NCBI GenBank assembly: GCA_902523615.1
Contig: CABYZW010000002.1
Span: 34,808 to 98,807 of the forward strand
Reading direction: 5' to 3'
DNA from: an uncultured Pelagibacteraceae bacterium
GTDB taxonomy: Bacteria > Pseudomonadota > Alphaproteobacteria > Pelagibacterales > Pelagibacteraceae
DNA length: 64,000 nucleotides
Below are positions 1 through 9,601 of the stretch, piece by piece. Below the pieces are notes generated by a model. The model ran no database searches, was not told the origin of the DNA, and worked only from the letters and a program-made list of their open reading frames with translations. How positions within the stretch are numbered: position 1 is the stretch's first letter; the number at the start of each line of letters is the position of its first letter. The translations under genes and the position numbers were made by a program.

Positions 1-394
1 ATCCATAGATACTAAAATCGTTTTTAGTTAACTCACTTTCTACAATCGTTTTACAGCTTTCTTGTGAGGAGTAATCATTTCTTGGTAAAAAAATCATTCC
101 AACACAAATATCAGAGCCATCATGTGTGTGACCTGTAACCTCTATTTTTTCAATAAAGAAATCTTTGGGAATTTCTAAATGTATTCCTGCTCCATCACCT
201 GTTTTTCCATCAGCATCAACAGCTCCTCGATGCCAAACAGCCTTTAAAGCTTCAATTCCATATTCTACAACCTCTCTTGATTTTTTTCCCTCTGTTGATG
301 CAATTAATCCTACACCACATGCATCATGTTCCATTTCCTTAGAATAAACATTGTTTTTAGTAAGTAATTCTAAATTTTTTTTATATATACTCAT
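1..394 (-). CDS. gltB: Glutamate synthase large subunit, N-terminal part (runs off window start)
   Basis: Reverse translation from ATG at 394 gives MSIYKKNLELLTKNNVYSKEMEHDACGVGLIASTEGKKSREVVEYGIEALKAVWHRGAVDADGKTGDGAGIHLEIPKDFF..., the class-II amidotransferase start typical of GltB; overlaps the gltD stop (ATGA-like coupling). Confidence 0.93.
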   Translation of the reverse strand, partial: MSIYKKNLELLTKNNVYSKEMEHDACGVGLIASTEGKKSREVVEYGIEALKAVWHRGAVDADGKTGDGAGIHLEIPKDFFIEKIEVTGHTHDGSDICVGMIFLPRNDYSSQESCKTIVESELTKNDFSIYG

Positions 395-1833
395 TATGCA
401 ACTTTAGATTTTTTTAATTCGATATTTTCAAGATAAGATTTGATTGATAATGCAGCATCTCTACCATCTTTAATTGCCCAAACAACTAAAGATGCACCTC
501 TTACAATATCCCCGGCAGCAAAGACTCCTTTTATATTAGTTTCCATAGTGTCAAAGTCTGTTTTAATTGTTCCCCATTTTGTAACTTGTAATTCTTGTGC
601 CTCAAATAATAATGGCAAGTTTTCTGGATCAAATCCTAAAGCTTTTATTACCATATCTGCTTTAATTTCAAATTCAGATCCTTGTTTAATTTCTGGTCTT
701 CTTCTACCTGAGTCATCTGGATCTCCAAGTTGAATTTGATCTACAATTAATTTTTCAATTTTATTTTTTCCTCTAAATTCTTTTGGACTAGACAACCATA
801 CAAATTCAACACCCTCTTCTTCTGCATTAGCTACTTCTCTTGCAGATCCAGGCATATTATCTTTATCTCTTCTATATAAACATTTAACTGAATTAGCTTT
901 TTGTCTTACAGATGTTCGAACACAATCCATTGCGGTATCTCCACCTCCAATAACAACTACATCTTTACCCTCAGCGTTTAATATACCTTTATCGAATAAA
1001 TCAACTTTATCTCCCAACCCCTTTTTGTTTGATGCTGTTAAAAACTCCATAGCAGGAAAAATATTATCTAAATCATTACCTGGTAGATTAATTTCTCTTG
1101 GTTTATAAACTCCAGTGGCAATTAAAATTGCATCATGTTTTTTTCTCAATTGTTCTAAAGTTGCATCCTTACCAACCTCAAAATTTTGTTCAAATTTAAT
1201 TCCACCATCTTTCAACAATTTTGTTCTCCTTTCGACCACATGTTTTTCTAATTTAAAATTTGGAATTCCATAAATTAACAAACCGCCCGCTCTGTCATAT
1301 CTGTCATAAACAGTAATTTGATATCCATTTTTCCTAAGTTGTTCAGCAGCTGCCAGTCCAGCGGGTCCAGCACCAATTATTCCAACACTTTGGTCTTTTT
1401 CGTGTTTGATTGATATAGGCTTTACCCATCCGTTCTCCCAAGCACTATCAGTAATATATTTTTCAACTGATCCAATTGTTACAGTGCCATGACCTGACTG
1501 CTCAATAACACAATTACCCTCACATAGTCTATCTTGAGGGCATATTCTGCCACAAACCTCAGGCATATTATTTGTACTTTGAGATAATTCATAAGCTTCC
1601 TTCAATCTGCCTTCAGCAGTCAATTTAAGCCAATCAGGGATGTTGTTACTTAAAGGACAATGGACTTGGCAAAAAGGAACGCCACATTGAGAGCATCTAC
1701 TTGACTGCTCTTGAGCTTTTTGAGTGATAAATTCATCATAGATTTCATTAAAATCATCTTTCCTATTATCAACTCCTCTTTTAGGTGGGGTTTGTTGACC
1801 TATTTTTACGAATTTTAGCATTTTATCAGTCAT
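394..1833 (-). CDS. gltD: Glutamate synthase small subunit
   Basis: 479 aa; Cys-rich N-terminus CSQCGVPFCQVHCPL, GAGPAGLAAAEQLRKNGY and VVIGGGDTAMDC nucleotide-binding motifs; adjacent to gltB. Confidence 0.96.
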   Translation of the reverse strand: MTDKMLKFVKIGQQTPPKRGVDNRKDDFNEIYDEFITQKAQEQSSRCSQCGVPFCQVHCPLSNNIPDWLKLTAEGRLKEAYELSQSTNNMPEVCGRICPQDRLCEGNCVIEQSGHGTVTIGSVEKYITDSAWENGWVKPISIKHEKDQSVGIIGAGPAGLAAAEQLRKNGYQITVYDRYDRAGGLLIYGIPNFKLEKHVVERRTKLLKDGGIKFEQNFEVGKDATLEQLRKKHDAILIATGVYKPREINLPGNDLDNIFPAMEFLTASNKKGLGDKVDLFDKGILNAEGKDVVVIGGGDTAMDCVRTSVRQKANSVKCLYRRDKDNMPGSAREVANAEEEGVEFVWLSSPKEFRGKNKIEKLIVDQIQLGDPDDSGRRRPEIKQGSEFEIKADMVIKALGFDPENLPLLFEAQELQVTKWGTIKTDFDTMETNIKGVFAAGDIVRGASLVVWAIKDGRDAALSIKSYLENIELKKSKVA

Positions 1834-2017
1834 AAATTTTTATAAATTTATCGCAGAATATACATAGTTTTTATTAGTAAAAGAAATAAATAGGTCAGTT
1901 ACTATTACCTAATTACAATAATATTTAGCTTAAAATCTACTTAATCTGATTTTTACATACCTAATATGATTAAATCGAATTGTTTAAAATGAATATTTTT
2001 TAAGCTACGACACATGT

Positions 2018-2785
2018 ATGTTGCAAGATTTTATAGAAATTTTAATTCTTTCTGCTGTTCAAGGAATTTCTGAATTTTTACCCATAAGTTCGTCAGCTCA
2101 TTTAATATTGGTATCAAATTTTTATGATTTAGAAACAAGTTCTTTATTAATAGACATAAGTCTACATTTAGGCTCATTAATTGCAGTAATTTTTTATTTT
2201 AGAAAAGAGCTATTTGATCTAAGAAATAATAATAGGTTATTAAGTTTAATAATTATTGGCTCCTTGCCTTTAATATTTTTTGGATATATTTTATATTCTA
2301 CCGAGTTTATTCATCTTTTAAGAAACACAAAAGTAATTGCATCAACAACACTATTTTTTGGATTCATACTTTTTTTTGCTGACCAAAGAAAAATTGATCG
2401 AAATATTTCTACAGATTTAAATATTAAATCAGTTTTATTAATTGGTTTATTTCAAATATTAGCGTTGATACCAGGAGTTAGTAGGGCTGGAATAACGATT
2501 ACGGCAGCAAGATTTTTGAATTTCAATAGAACAGACGCTAGTAAAATTTCTTTTTTATTGTCTATACCTGCATTAGCAGGAGCAAGCTGCCTAGGTTTAA
2601 GAGAGGCTTTTGAACAATCAATAGAAATTAATTATTTATTATTTATTGCTACTTTTTTATCATTTATGTTTTCATTTTTTACAATTAAGTATTTTCTTAA
2701 ATTTATAAGTAAAATTTCTTTTAATGTATTTGTAATTTATCGGATAATTCTTGGCTTAATTTTATTTTATATAATATATATTTAA
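2018..2785 (+). CDS. uppP: Undecaprenyl-diphosphatase (BacA/UppP family)
   Basis: 255 aa membrane protein with AVQGISEFLPISSSAHL and PGVSRAGITI signatures. Confidence 0.95.
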   Translation: MLQDFIEILILSAVQGISEFLPISSSAHLILVSNFYDLETSSLLIDISLHLGSLIAVIFYFRKELFDLRNNNRLLSLIIIGSLPLIFFGYILYSTEFIHLLRNTKVIASTTLFFGFILFFADQRKIDRNISTDLNIKSVLLIGLFQILALIPGVSRAGITITAARFLNFNRTDASKISFLLSIPALAGASCLGLREAFEQSIEINYLLFIATFLSFMFSFFTIKYFLKFISKISFNVFVIYRIILGLILFYIIYI

Positions 2786-3672
2786 CTTGCTTTCCTTATT
2801 AATGGAACTAATTGAGATAACAAAACTCCACTTAATATAAAAAAACAACCAAGTAAATTATTAATACCTAATATTTGATTTAAAAGAAACCAGGCAGCAA
2901 TTGTCGCAAACACACCTTCCAAGGAAAAAATTATTGCTGCTGGTGCTGGAGTTATATTTCTTTGAGCATAAATTTGTAAAACAAATGCAAAACCACCTGA
3001 TAAAATACCAGCATATAAAATCGAGTCTATTTCATTTAATATATTAGCGATTACAAATTCTTCAGAAAATAAACCTATTATAAATGAGAATAGAGCAACT
3101 AGCAGAGTTTGAATTGCACCAATAGTCAATGGTAGATTGTACTTTTTGACAATCATACCAGTAAAAATAATATGTGTACTCCAAAATAAAGCTCCTAATA
3201 CCACAAGGGTATCACCTAATCTTACAGTTGCATTTTGAAAATTTGTTAATAAATATCCGCCGATTAAACATAGAATTACTGATGGCCATACACTCCAGTG
3301 TAAAAAATCTTTTTTAAAGATGAAAATAATTATTGGGACCATTGGCACATAAAAAATTGTAAAAAAAGCAGCATTTGCTACATCAGTGTAAAGCAACGCA
3401 ACCTGTTGTAATGCTGAGCCCAAAAATAATGATAGTCCGATTAAAAAGGACAGGATAACGAATGTTTTTGTATCAAACCTAAATTCTTTTTTTAGTTTTT
3501 TTGCTTCAAACATTAATGCTAAAGGAACAATTGCTAAAAAACCCACAAAAAATCTTACTGAATTAAAAGTGAATGGGCCGATGTCGTCCATGCCTGTATC
3601 TTGTGCAATAAATGTAGTCCCCCAAATGAAAGTGCATAATAGTGCACTAAATAATGAGAGTGTTTTTGACAT
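2782..3672 (-). CDS. DMT-family (EamA) transporter
   Basis: 296 aa, multi-TM, FIWGTTFIAQ N-terminus and EGVFATIAAWFLLNQ C-terminal repeat typical of EamA proteins. Confidence 0.85.
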   Translation of the reverse strand: MSKTLSLFSALLCTFIWGTTFIAQDTGMDDIGPFTFNSVRFFVGFLAIVPLALMFEAKKLKKEFRFDTKTFVILSFLIGLSLFLGSALQQVALLYTDVANAAFFTIFYVPMVPIIIFIFKKDFLHWSVWPSVILCLIGGYLLTNFQNATVRLGDTLVVLGALFWSTHIIFTGMIVKKYNLPLTIGAIQTLLVALFSFIIGLFSEEFVIANILNEIDSILYAGILSGGFAFVLQIYAQRNITPAPAAIIFSLEGVFATIAAWFLLNQILGINNLLGCFFILSGVLLSQLVPLIRKAS

Positions 3673-3676
3673 ATTT

Positions 3677-4951
3677 TTACACAGCTAATTTGTAAGCAAA
3701 ATTTTTTCCAAGATTGTCTTTCAAATCGTTGTTAAATCGAGCTGCTTCAGCTCCATCAATTATTCTGTGATCATATGATAAAGATAAAGGTAACATTGTT
3801 CGTGTAATAAATTTTCCATCAATAAAAATTTGTTTTTTTTGAGATTTGCCAACTCCCAAAATTGCAACTTCAGGATAATTAATTATAGGTGTAAAAAAAG
3901 AACCGCCAATACCTCCTAGACTTGTTATTGTCATGGAACCACCAAATAATTCTTTTTTATCAACTTTAAGATTCCTGCACTGATCACTTAATTTTTTAAG
4001 TTCGTTGCCAATTAATGAAATATTCTTATTATCAGCATTTCTTAGTTTAGGCACCATAAGTCCATGCTTCGTATCTACTGCTATTCCAATATGGTAATAC
4101 TTTTTTAAGGTCATTTTTCCTTTATCAATTTCATCTATAGATGAATTAAAATTTGGAAATTTTTTTAGTGATGCAGTTAATGCTTTGACGATAAAAGCTA
4201 AAGGAGTAATTTTTTTTTTTTCTCCAGTGTAAATATCTGTAAGAGATGTTCTAAACTCCTCTAATTCAGTTATATCTGCTTCATCATGATTCGTGACATG
4301 GGGAATATTGGTCCAAGAATTCACAAGATATTTAGACGAAAGTCTCTTCACTCTTGGAATATCCTTTATTTCTGTTTTTCCAAATTCAGAGTGAGGATAT
4401 TCTAGTTCTATCGTTTCATCTTTTTTGAATTCTTTTTCAGAATTTATCTCAGGTTTATTTGCGACAAATGACTTTACATCACTTTCAGTTACTCTTCCTA
4501 GTCTTTCGCTACCTTCAACTTTACTAATATCAACACCAAGTTCTCTTGCAAATTTTCTGACTTTTGGTGAGGCTGCAGTTTTTTTAGAAAAATCTTTTAC
4601 GATAACATTTTTTAATCCAACTTCTCTTCTAATTTCTATTTTTTTTTCCTTAGTATTTTCTTTTTTAATTGTTTTTATTTCTTCAGTTTTTAATTGAGTT
4701 TCTACTTGATTGTCTTTTAATTCAATTTCTAATATTTTATCACCTTCAGAAACCTTATCCCCAACATTTAAATTTAATTCTGTAACTATTCCATTATGTA
4801 ATGAGGGTATTTCAACACTCGATTTATCACTTTCAATTGTTATTAAAGGATCATTTTTTTTAATCTCTTGACCCTTTTTGACTATAATTTCAATAACCTC
4901 TACATCTTTGAATTCACCAATATTTGGAACTTTTATATCTTTTTTGGGCAT
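3677..4951 (-). CDS. aceF: Pyruvate dehydrogenase complex E2, dihydrolipoyl acetyltransferase
   Basis: Start taken at MPKKDIKVPNIGEF (ORF track extends upstream to 5029). Lipoyl domain (ITIESDKSSVEIPS), peripheral subunit-binding domain (ASPKVRKFARELGVDISKVEGSERLGRVTESDV), catalytic domain with SYDHRIIDGAEAARF. Confidence 0.94.
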   Translation of the reverse strand: MPKKDIKVPNIGEFKDVEVIEIIVKKGQEIKKNDPLITIESDKSSVEIPSLHNGIVTELNLNVGDKVSEGDKILEIELKDNQVETQLKTEEIKTIKKENTKEKKIEIRREVGLKNVIVKDFSKKTAASPKVRKFARELGVDISKVEGSERLGRVTESDVKSFVANKPEINSEKEFKKDETIELEYPHSEFGKTEIKDIPRVKRLSSKYLVNSWTNIPHVTNHDEADITELEEFRTSLTDIYTGEKKKITPLAFIVKALTASLKKFPNFNSSIDEIDKGKMTLKKYYHIGIAVDTKHGLMVPKLRNADNKNISLIGNELKKLSDQCRNLKVDKKELFGGSMTITSLGGIGGSFFTPIINYPEVAILGVGKSQKKQIFIDGKFITRTMLPLSLSYDHRIIDGAEAARFNNDLKDNLGKNFAYKLAV

Positions 4952-4952
4952 T

Positions 4953-7900
4953 CTATAATTTTGTTGGCATAGGTTTATCAATATCAATCTTATACTTTTT
5001 GATTGCTTCTTTTGCATATTTTGATGCAATAAGCTGTTCCTTAGCTAAAATACTCAACCCATATGTTGTGATATGTTCCTTATCAACTTCAAAAAATTTT
5101 CTTAACTTCTTTCTTGTATCACTTCGACCAAACCCATCCGTCCCTAATGAATAAAAACTTTTATTTACGTATGGTCTAATCTGATCAGAATTCATTCGCA
5201 TATAATCAGAAGCTGCTAAAATTGGTCCTTCAGTATTACCCAAACATTTTTCTACATAGCTTTTTTTAGGCTCTTTATCAGGATTTAGAAGATTGTATCT
5301 CTCTACCTCAAGGCCATCCCTTCTTAATTCATTAAAGCTGGTTACACTCCAAATCTCACTATCGATTTGATACTCATTTTGTAATATTTCGGCACCAGCT
5401 ATCATTTCTCTTAAGATTGTGCCAGATCCAAGAAATTGAATTTTAGTTTTTTTATATTTGTTAAACTCCTTTATTTTATACATTCCTTTTAAAATACCAT
5501 CCTCACATGATTTATCTTTTGGCATTTCTGGATGAGGATAATTTTCATTCATGGTCGTAATATAATAGAAAATATTCTCTTTTTTCTCATGCATTCTTCT
5601 TAAACCTTCTCGAAAAATGACTGCAAGCTCGTAGTGAAATGTTGGATCGTAAGAAATACAATTTGGTATTGTTGATGCCATTAAATGGCTATGACCATCT
5701 TGATGTTGTAAGCCCTCACCAGCCAGAGTAGTTCTTCCAGCTGTAGCTCCAATTAAAAAGCCCCTAGATTGACTATCAGCTCCTGCCCAAGCGAGGTCTC
5801 CTATTCTTTGGAAACCAAACATTGAATAAAATAAATAGATAGGGATCATTTCAATGTCATGATTTGTGTATGAAGTTCCTGCAGCGATCCAAGATGACAT
5901 AGCGCCTGCTTCCGTAATTCCTTCTTCTAATACTTGTCCGCTTTTTTCTTCTCTATAAGAGCTCAATTGAGCAGCATCTTCAGGTTCGTATTTTTGGCCT
6001 TCATGAGCATATATTCCAACTTTTTGAAAAAATCCTTCCATTCCAAAAGTTCTTGCTTCATCAGGAATGATTGGAACTAACCTTGGTGCCACATTCTTAT
6101 CTCTTAGAAGAGCAGTTAGCATCCTAACTAATGCCATTGTTGTAGACATCTCTTTTTTACCTGTGGAATCTTTCATGTTATCAAAGATAGTTTTGGGTGG
6201 CGCTTTTATAGGCTTAGCATATGTAGTTCTCTCAGGAATAAATCCACCTAGCTTAAGTCTCCGGTCTCTAAGATATTTTATTTCTGCTGAATTTGTATCT
6301 GGTTTATAATATTCTATATTTTTAACCTGATCATTAGTTAATGGAACATCAAATCTATCTCTATAGTACATCAAATCATCTATATCTAATTTCTTTGTTT
6401 GATGTGTTGTATTAACACTTTCTCCACTTTTGCCCATTCCATAACCTTTTATGGTTTTGGCAATAACTACAGTTGGACTTCCAATATTTTTTGATGCTTT
6501 ATCATAAGCAGCAAACACTTTATGGGGATCATGTCCACCTCTGTTCAATCTCCAAATATCCTTATCAGATAGGCTTGAAACAAGTTCTTTTGTCTCTAAA
6601 TACTTTCCAAAAAATTTTTCTCTAACAAACGCACCATCTCTTGCTTTAATAGCTTGATATTCTCCATCCACTGTTTCATTCATTATTTTTATAAGATGAC
6701 CTGTTTTGTCATTAGCTAACAAAGGATCCCAATAAGATCCCCAAATCACTTTTATTACATTCCAACCAGCACCTCTAAAAATACCCTCTAACTCTTGAAT
6801 TATTTTACCGTTACCTCTTACTGGGCCATCCAATCTTTGAAGATTACAATTAATCACAAAAATTAAATTATCCAATTTTTCTCTTGCAGCTAAACCAATG
6901 GCACCTAATGACTCTGGCTCATCCATCTCACCATCTCCTAGAAAAGCCCAAACTTTTCTTCCTTCATCTTTAATTAAGTTTCTATTAATTAAATACTTCA
7001 TGTACCTAGCTTGATAGATTGCTAACATTGGACCTAGACCCATTGAAACAGTCGGAAATTGCCAAAATTTTGGCATCAACCATGGATGAGGATAAGAAGA
7101 TAAACCTCCAGGATTAACCTCTTGTCTAAAACTATCCAGTTGTTTTTCACTAAGTCTTCCCTCAAGAAAAGCCCTAGCATACATCCCAGGAGCACTATGA
7201 CCTTGAAAGTAAACTAAATCTCCTCCAAATTTATTATTTTTTGCTCTCCAAAAATGATTCATTCCCACATCGTAAAGTGTAGCTGCTGAAGCAAAGGTTC
7301 CAATATGTCCTCCCAACTCAGGAAATTTTTTATTTGCTCTTACCACCATGGCAGCTGAATTCCATCTGATCAATGATCTGATTCTTCTTTCAATATTTTG
7401 ATCTCCACTAGATTTTTTCTCCTCACTAATAGGAATAGTGTTTATATAAGGAGTATTTTGAGTATACGGAATATTTGCACCTTCACGGTAAGCTTTATTT
7501 ATAAGCTCCTTAATTAGATAATGAGCTCGTTGATTTCCATCTTTTTGTATAACTGCTGATAAAGAGTCTATCCATTCATTAGTTTCTACAGGATCTATAT
7601 CTCCTTTGTTAACAACTTGTATTGTGTCTATCTTTTTTTTCTTGTCATCTACAATTTTGCTTTCATTTCCTATTGATTGAGCTTTAGTTTCATTATTGAT
7701 TTCTTCTTTATTAATTTCCTCTTTATTAATTTCCTTTTTAGATTTTTGTAATGAAATTTCAGCTTGTTGAATTAAATCTTCTGTATTTTTTGGAACATCC
7801 TCTGATTTTTTAGAGGAAATTTCATTGTTTATAACTGTTAAAAGTAAATCACCTTTTGAAACCTTATCTCCAATTTTTACATCAATTTTCTCTATTTTGC

Positions 7901-8057
7901 CTTCAAGAGTAGACGGGATTTCAACACTTGATTTATCACTTTCAATAGTAATTATTGGATCATTTTTTTTTAATTGTTGGCCTTCCTTTACTAGAAGCTC
8001 AATAACCTCTACATTTTCAAATTCACCAATATCGGGAACTAACAATTTTTCTATCAT
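4953..8057 (-). CDS. aceE: Pyruvate dehydrogenase E1 (homodimeric AceE type) with an N-terminal lipoyl domain
   Basis: 1034 aa; N-terminus VPDIGEFENVEVIELLVKEG...ITIESDKSSVEIPS is a lipoyl domain, then AceE body (AAMVVRANKKFPELGGHIGTFASAATLYDVGMNHF, WAFLGDGEMDEPESLGAIGLAAREKLDNLIFVINCNLQRLDGPVRGN). Confidence 0.94.
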   Translation of the reverse strand: MIEKLLVPDIGEFENVEVIELLVKEGQQLKKNDPIITIESDKSSVEIPSTLEGKIEKIDVKIGDKVSKGDLLLTVINNEISSKKSEDVPKNTEDLIQQAEISLQKSKKEINKEEINKEEINNETKAQSIGNESKIVDDKKKKIDTIQVVNKGDIDPVETNEWIDSLSAVIQKDGNQRAHYLIKELINKAYREGANIPYTQNTPYINTIPISEEKKSSGDQNIERRIRSLIRWNSAAMVVRANKKFPELGGHIGTFASAATLYDVGMNHFWRAKNNKFGGDLVYFQGHSAPGMYARAFLEGRLSEKQLDSFRQEVNPGGLSSYPHPWLMPKFWQFPTVSMGLGPMLAIYQARYMKYLINRNLIKDEGRKVWAFLGDGEMDEPESLGAIGLAAREKLDNLIFVINCNLQRLDGPVRGNGKIIQELEGIFRGAGWNVIKVIWGSYWDPLLANDKTGHLIKIMNETVDGEYQAIKARDGAFVREKFFGKYLETKELVSSLSDKDIWRLNRGGHDPHKVFAAYDKASKNIGSPTVVIAKTIKGYGMGKSGESVNTTHQTKKLDIDDLMYYRDRFDVPLTNDQVKNIEYYKPDTNSAEIKYLRDRRLKLGGFIPERTTYAKPIKAPPKTIFDNMKDSTGKKEMSTTMALVRMLTALLRDKNVAPRLVPIIPDEARTFGMEGFFQKVGIYAHEGQKYEPEDAAQLSSYREEKSGQVLEEGITEAGAMSSWIAAGTSYTNHDIEMIPIYLFYSMFGFQRIGDLAWAGADSQSRGFLIGATAGRTTLAGEGLQHQDGHSHLMASTIPNCISYDPTFHYELAVIFREGLRRMHEKKENIFYYITTMNENYPHPEMPKDKSCEDGILKGMYKIKEFNKYKKTKIQFLGSGTILREMIAGAEILQNEYQIDSEIWSVTSFNELRRDGLEVERYNLLNPDKEPKKSYVEKCLGNTEGPILAASDYMRMNSDQIRPYVNKSFYSLGTDGFGRSDTRKKLRKFFEVDKEHITTYGLSILAKEQLIASKYAKEAIKKYKIDIDKPMPTKL

Positions 8058-8152
8058 TTAACTAACTTTATACACCATTAAATCACAGTAAATTGCAAAT
8101 TTTAACACATTCTCATCAATTTTTTGACATTCTTTTATTAAAAGATAAAGAA

Positions 8153-8269
8153 ATGTTAAAAAAATTATTAAATACACTTATAAGACCAAAAGTTACTAAC
8201 ATTATTGATGGAAAAACTTGGATTCAAAAAATTTTGTTAGAGGAAAAGTTTGGAAAAATTAATTCTTAA
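8153..8269 (+). CDS. Putative 38-aa small protein
   Basis: ATG...TAA encoding MLKKLLNTLIRPKVTNIIDGKTWIQKILLEEKFGKINS in the aceE/thiolase gap; no homology evidence. Confidence 0.3.
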   Translation: MLKKLLNTLIRPKVTNIIDGKTWIQKILLEEKFGKINS

Positions 8270-9441
8270 TTTCTCTCTACACATAAAGCAATTCCCATTC
8301 CTCCCCCTATACAAAGTGTTGCACAACCTTTTTTTTTATTAGTTCTTTTCATTTCATGCAAAAGTGTAACTAGTATTCTTGCGCCAGAGGCTCCTATGGG
8401 ATGACCTAAAGCTATAGCACCCCCGTTAACATTAACTTTATTTTTATCAATTTTTAATTCATGAATAACAGCAATACTTTGTGCTGCAAATGCCTCATTA
8501 ATTTCGAATAAATCAATATCTTCAATTTTCCATTTGGCTATTTTAAGTGCTTTTTGAACAGCCCCGATAGGTCCTAAGCCCATGAAAGAGGGATCAACAC
8601 CGACAGATGCCCAAGAAACTATTCTTGCAATTGGCTCTATTGATTTTTTTTTTGCTTTTTCTAAAGATGTTAACAATAACACTGCAGCTCCATCATTTAT
8701 ACCAGATGAATTTCCTGCTGTAACTGTACCGTCCTTTTTAAAAACAGTTTTTAATTTTTGTAAATCAACCAAAGTTAAATTTTCTCTTGGGTGCTCATCT
8801 TTTTTTAAATGTTTATTATTAAAATTAATTTCAATTAATTCCTCTTTAAAGATATTATTATTAATTGCATTCTGTGTTTTATCCTGAGAATTAAGAGCGA
8901 ATTGGTCTTGTTCTTGTCTGGATATATTGAATTTTTTTGCAATATTTTCCGCTGTTACACCCATATGATAATTATTAAAAGCATCTAATAAGCCATCAAA
9001 AATCATTGTATCTACAAATTCATTTTCTTTTTTTTTTTTTAAGTTTTTACTCAAAACTAAGTTTGGAGCAATAGACATATTTTCTTGTCCACCAGAAATA
9101 ACAATTGAAGAGTCTCCTAATTTAATTGATTGGAAGCCTGAGATAACTGCCCTTAGTCCTGAACCACAAACCTGATTTACTACATGTGCAGTTTTTGAAA
9201 CGGGAATTCCTGAATTAATAGCAGCTTGTCTTGCTGGATTTTGTCCTGTGCCTGCAGTTAAAACCTGCCCCATAATTATCTCATCTACTTCATGACCATC
9301 TATTTTTGCTCTTTTTAAAATTTCCTTAATAACTATTGAGCCAAGCTGATCTGCTCTAATATCTTTTAAAGAGCCATTGTAAGTTCCAATAGGGGTTCTT
9401 ACTGCTTCAATAATTACCACTTCGTTAAAATTATTACTCAT
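8266..9441 (-). CDS. Acetyl-CoA C-acetyltransferase (thiolase)
   Basis: 391 aa; VNQVCGSGLRAVISGFQSI active-site Cys, NEAFAAQS, NVNGGAIALGHPIGASGARI, CIGGGMGIA motifs. Confidence 0.95.
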   Translation of the reverse strand: MSNNFNEVVIIEAVRTPIGTYNGSLKDIRADQLGSIVIKEILKRAKIDGHEVDEIIMGQVLTAGTGQNPARQAAINSGIPVSKTAHVVNQVCGSGLRAVISGFQSIKLGDSSIVISGGQENMSIAPNLVLSKNLKKKKENEFVDTMIFDGLLDAFNNYHMGVTAENIAKKFNISRQEQDQFALNSQDKTQNAINNNIFKEELIEINFNNKHLKKDEHPRENLTLVDLQKLKTVFKKDGTVTAGNSSGINDGAAVLLLTSLEKAKKKSIEPIARIVSWASVGVDPSFMGLGPIGAVQKALKIAKWKIEDIDLFEINEAFAAQSIAVIHELKIDKNKVNVNGGAIALGHPIGASGARILVTLLHEMKRTNKKKGCATLCIGGGMGIALCVERN

Positions 9442-9511
9442 GAAAATTTAAATTTATCTTATAATTAAAATACACTAAAAATAAATATATTATAATCTTA
9501 TTAATTTAAAC

Positions 9512-9588
9512 GCGCCTGTAGCTCAATTGGATAGAGCGCTTGGCTACGGACCAGGAGGTTCTGGGTTCAACTCCTAGCAGGCGCACCA
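9512..9588 (+). tRNA. tRNA-Arg (anticodon ACG)
   Basis: 77-nt cloverleaf GCGCCTG...CAGGCGC-A-CCA; anticodon loop CTACGGA (ACG); T-loop GGTTCAACTC; CCA encoded. Confidence 0.95.
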
Positions 9589-9601
9589 CCAATAAAAATT
9601 C

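Noticed and set aside
440-733. ORF-track + strand ORF (97 aa)
   Set aside because: Antisense to gltD with no recognisable protein features; gltD is unambiguous.
4952-5029. Upstream extension of aceF (MHQNMQKKQSK...)
   Set aside because: Overlaps the aceE 3' end; MPKKDIKVPNIGEF is the expected lipoyl-domain start.
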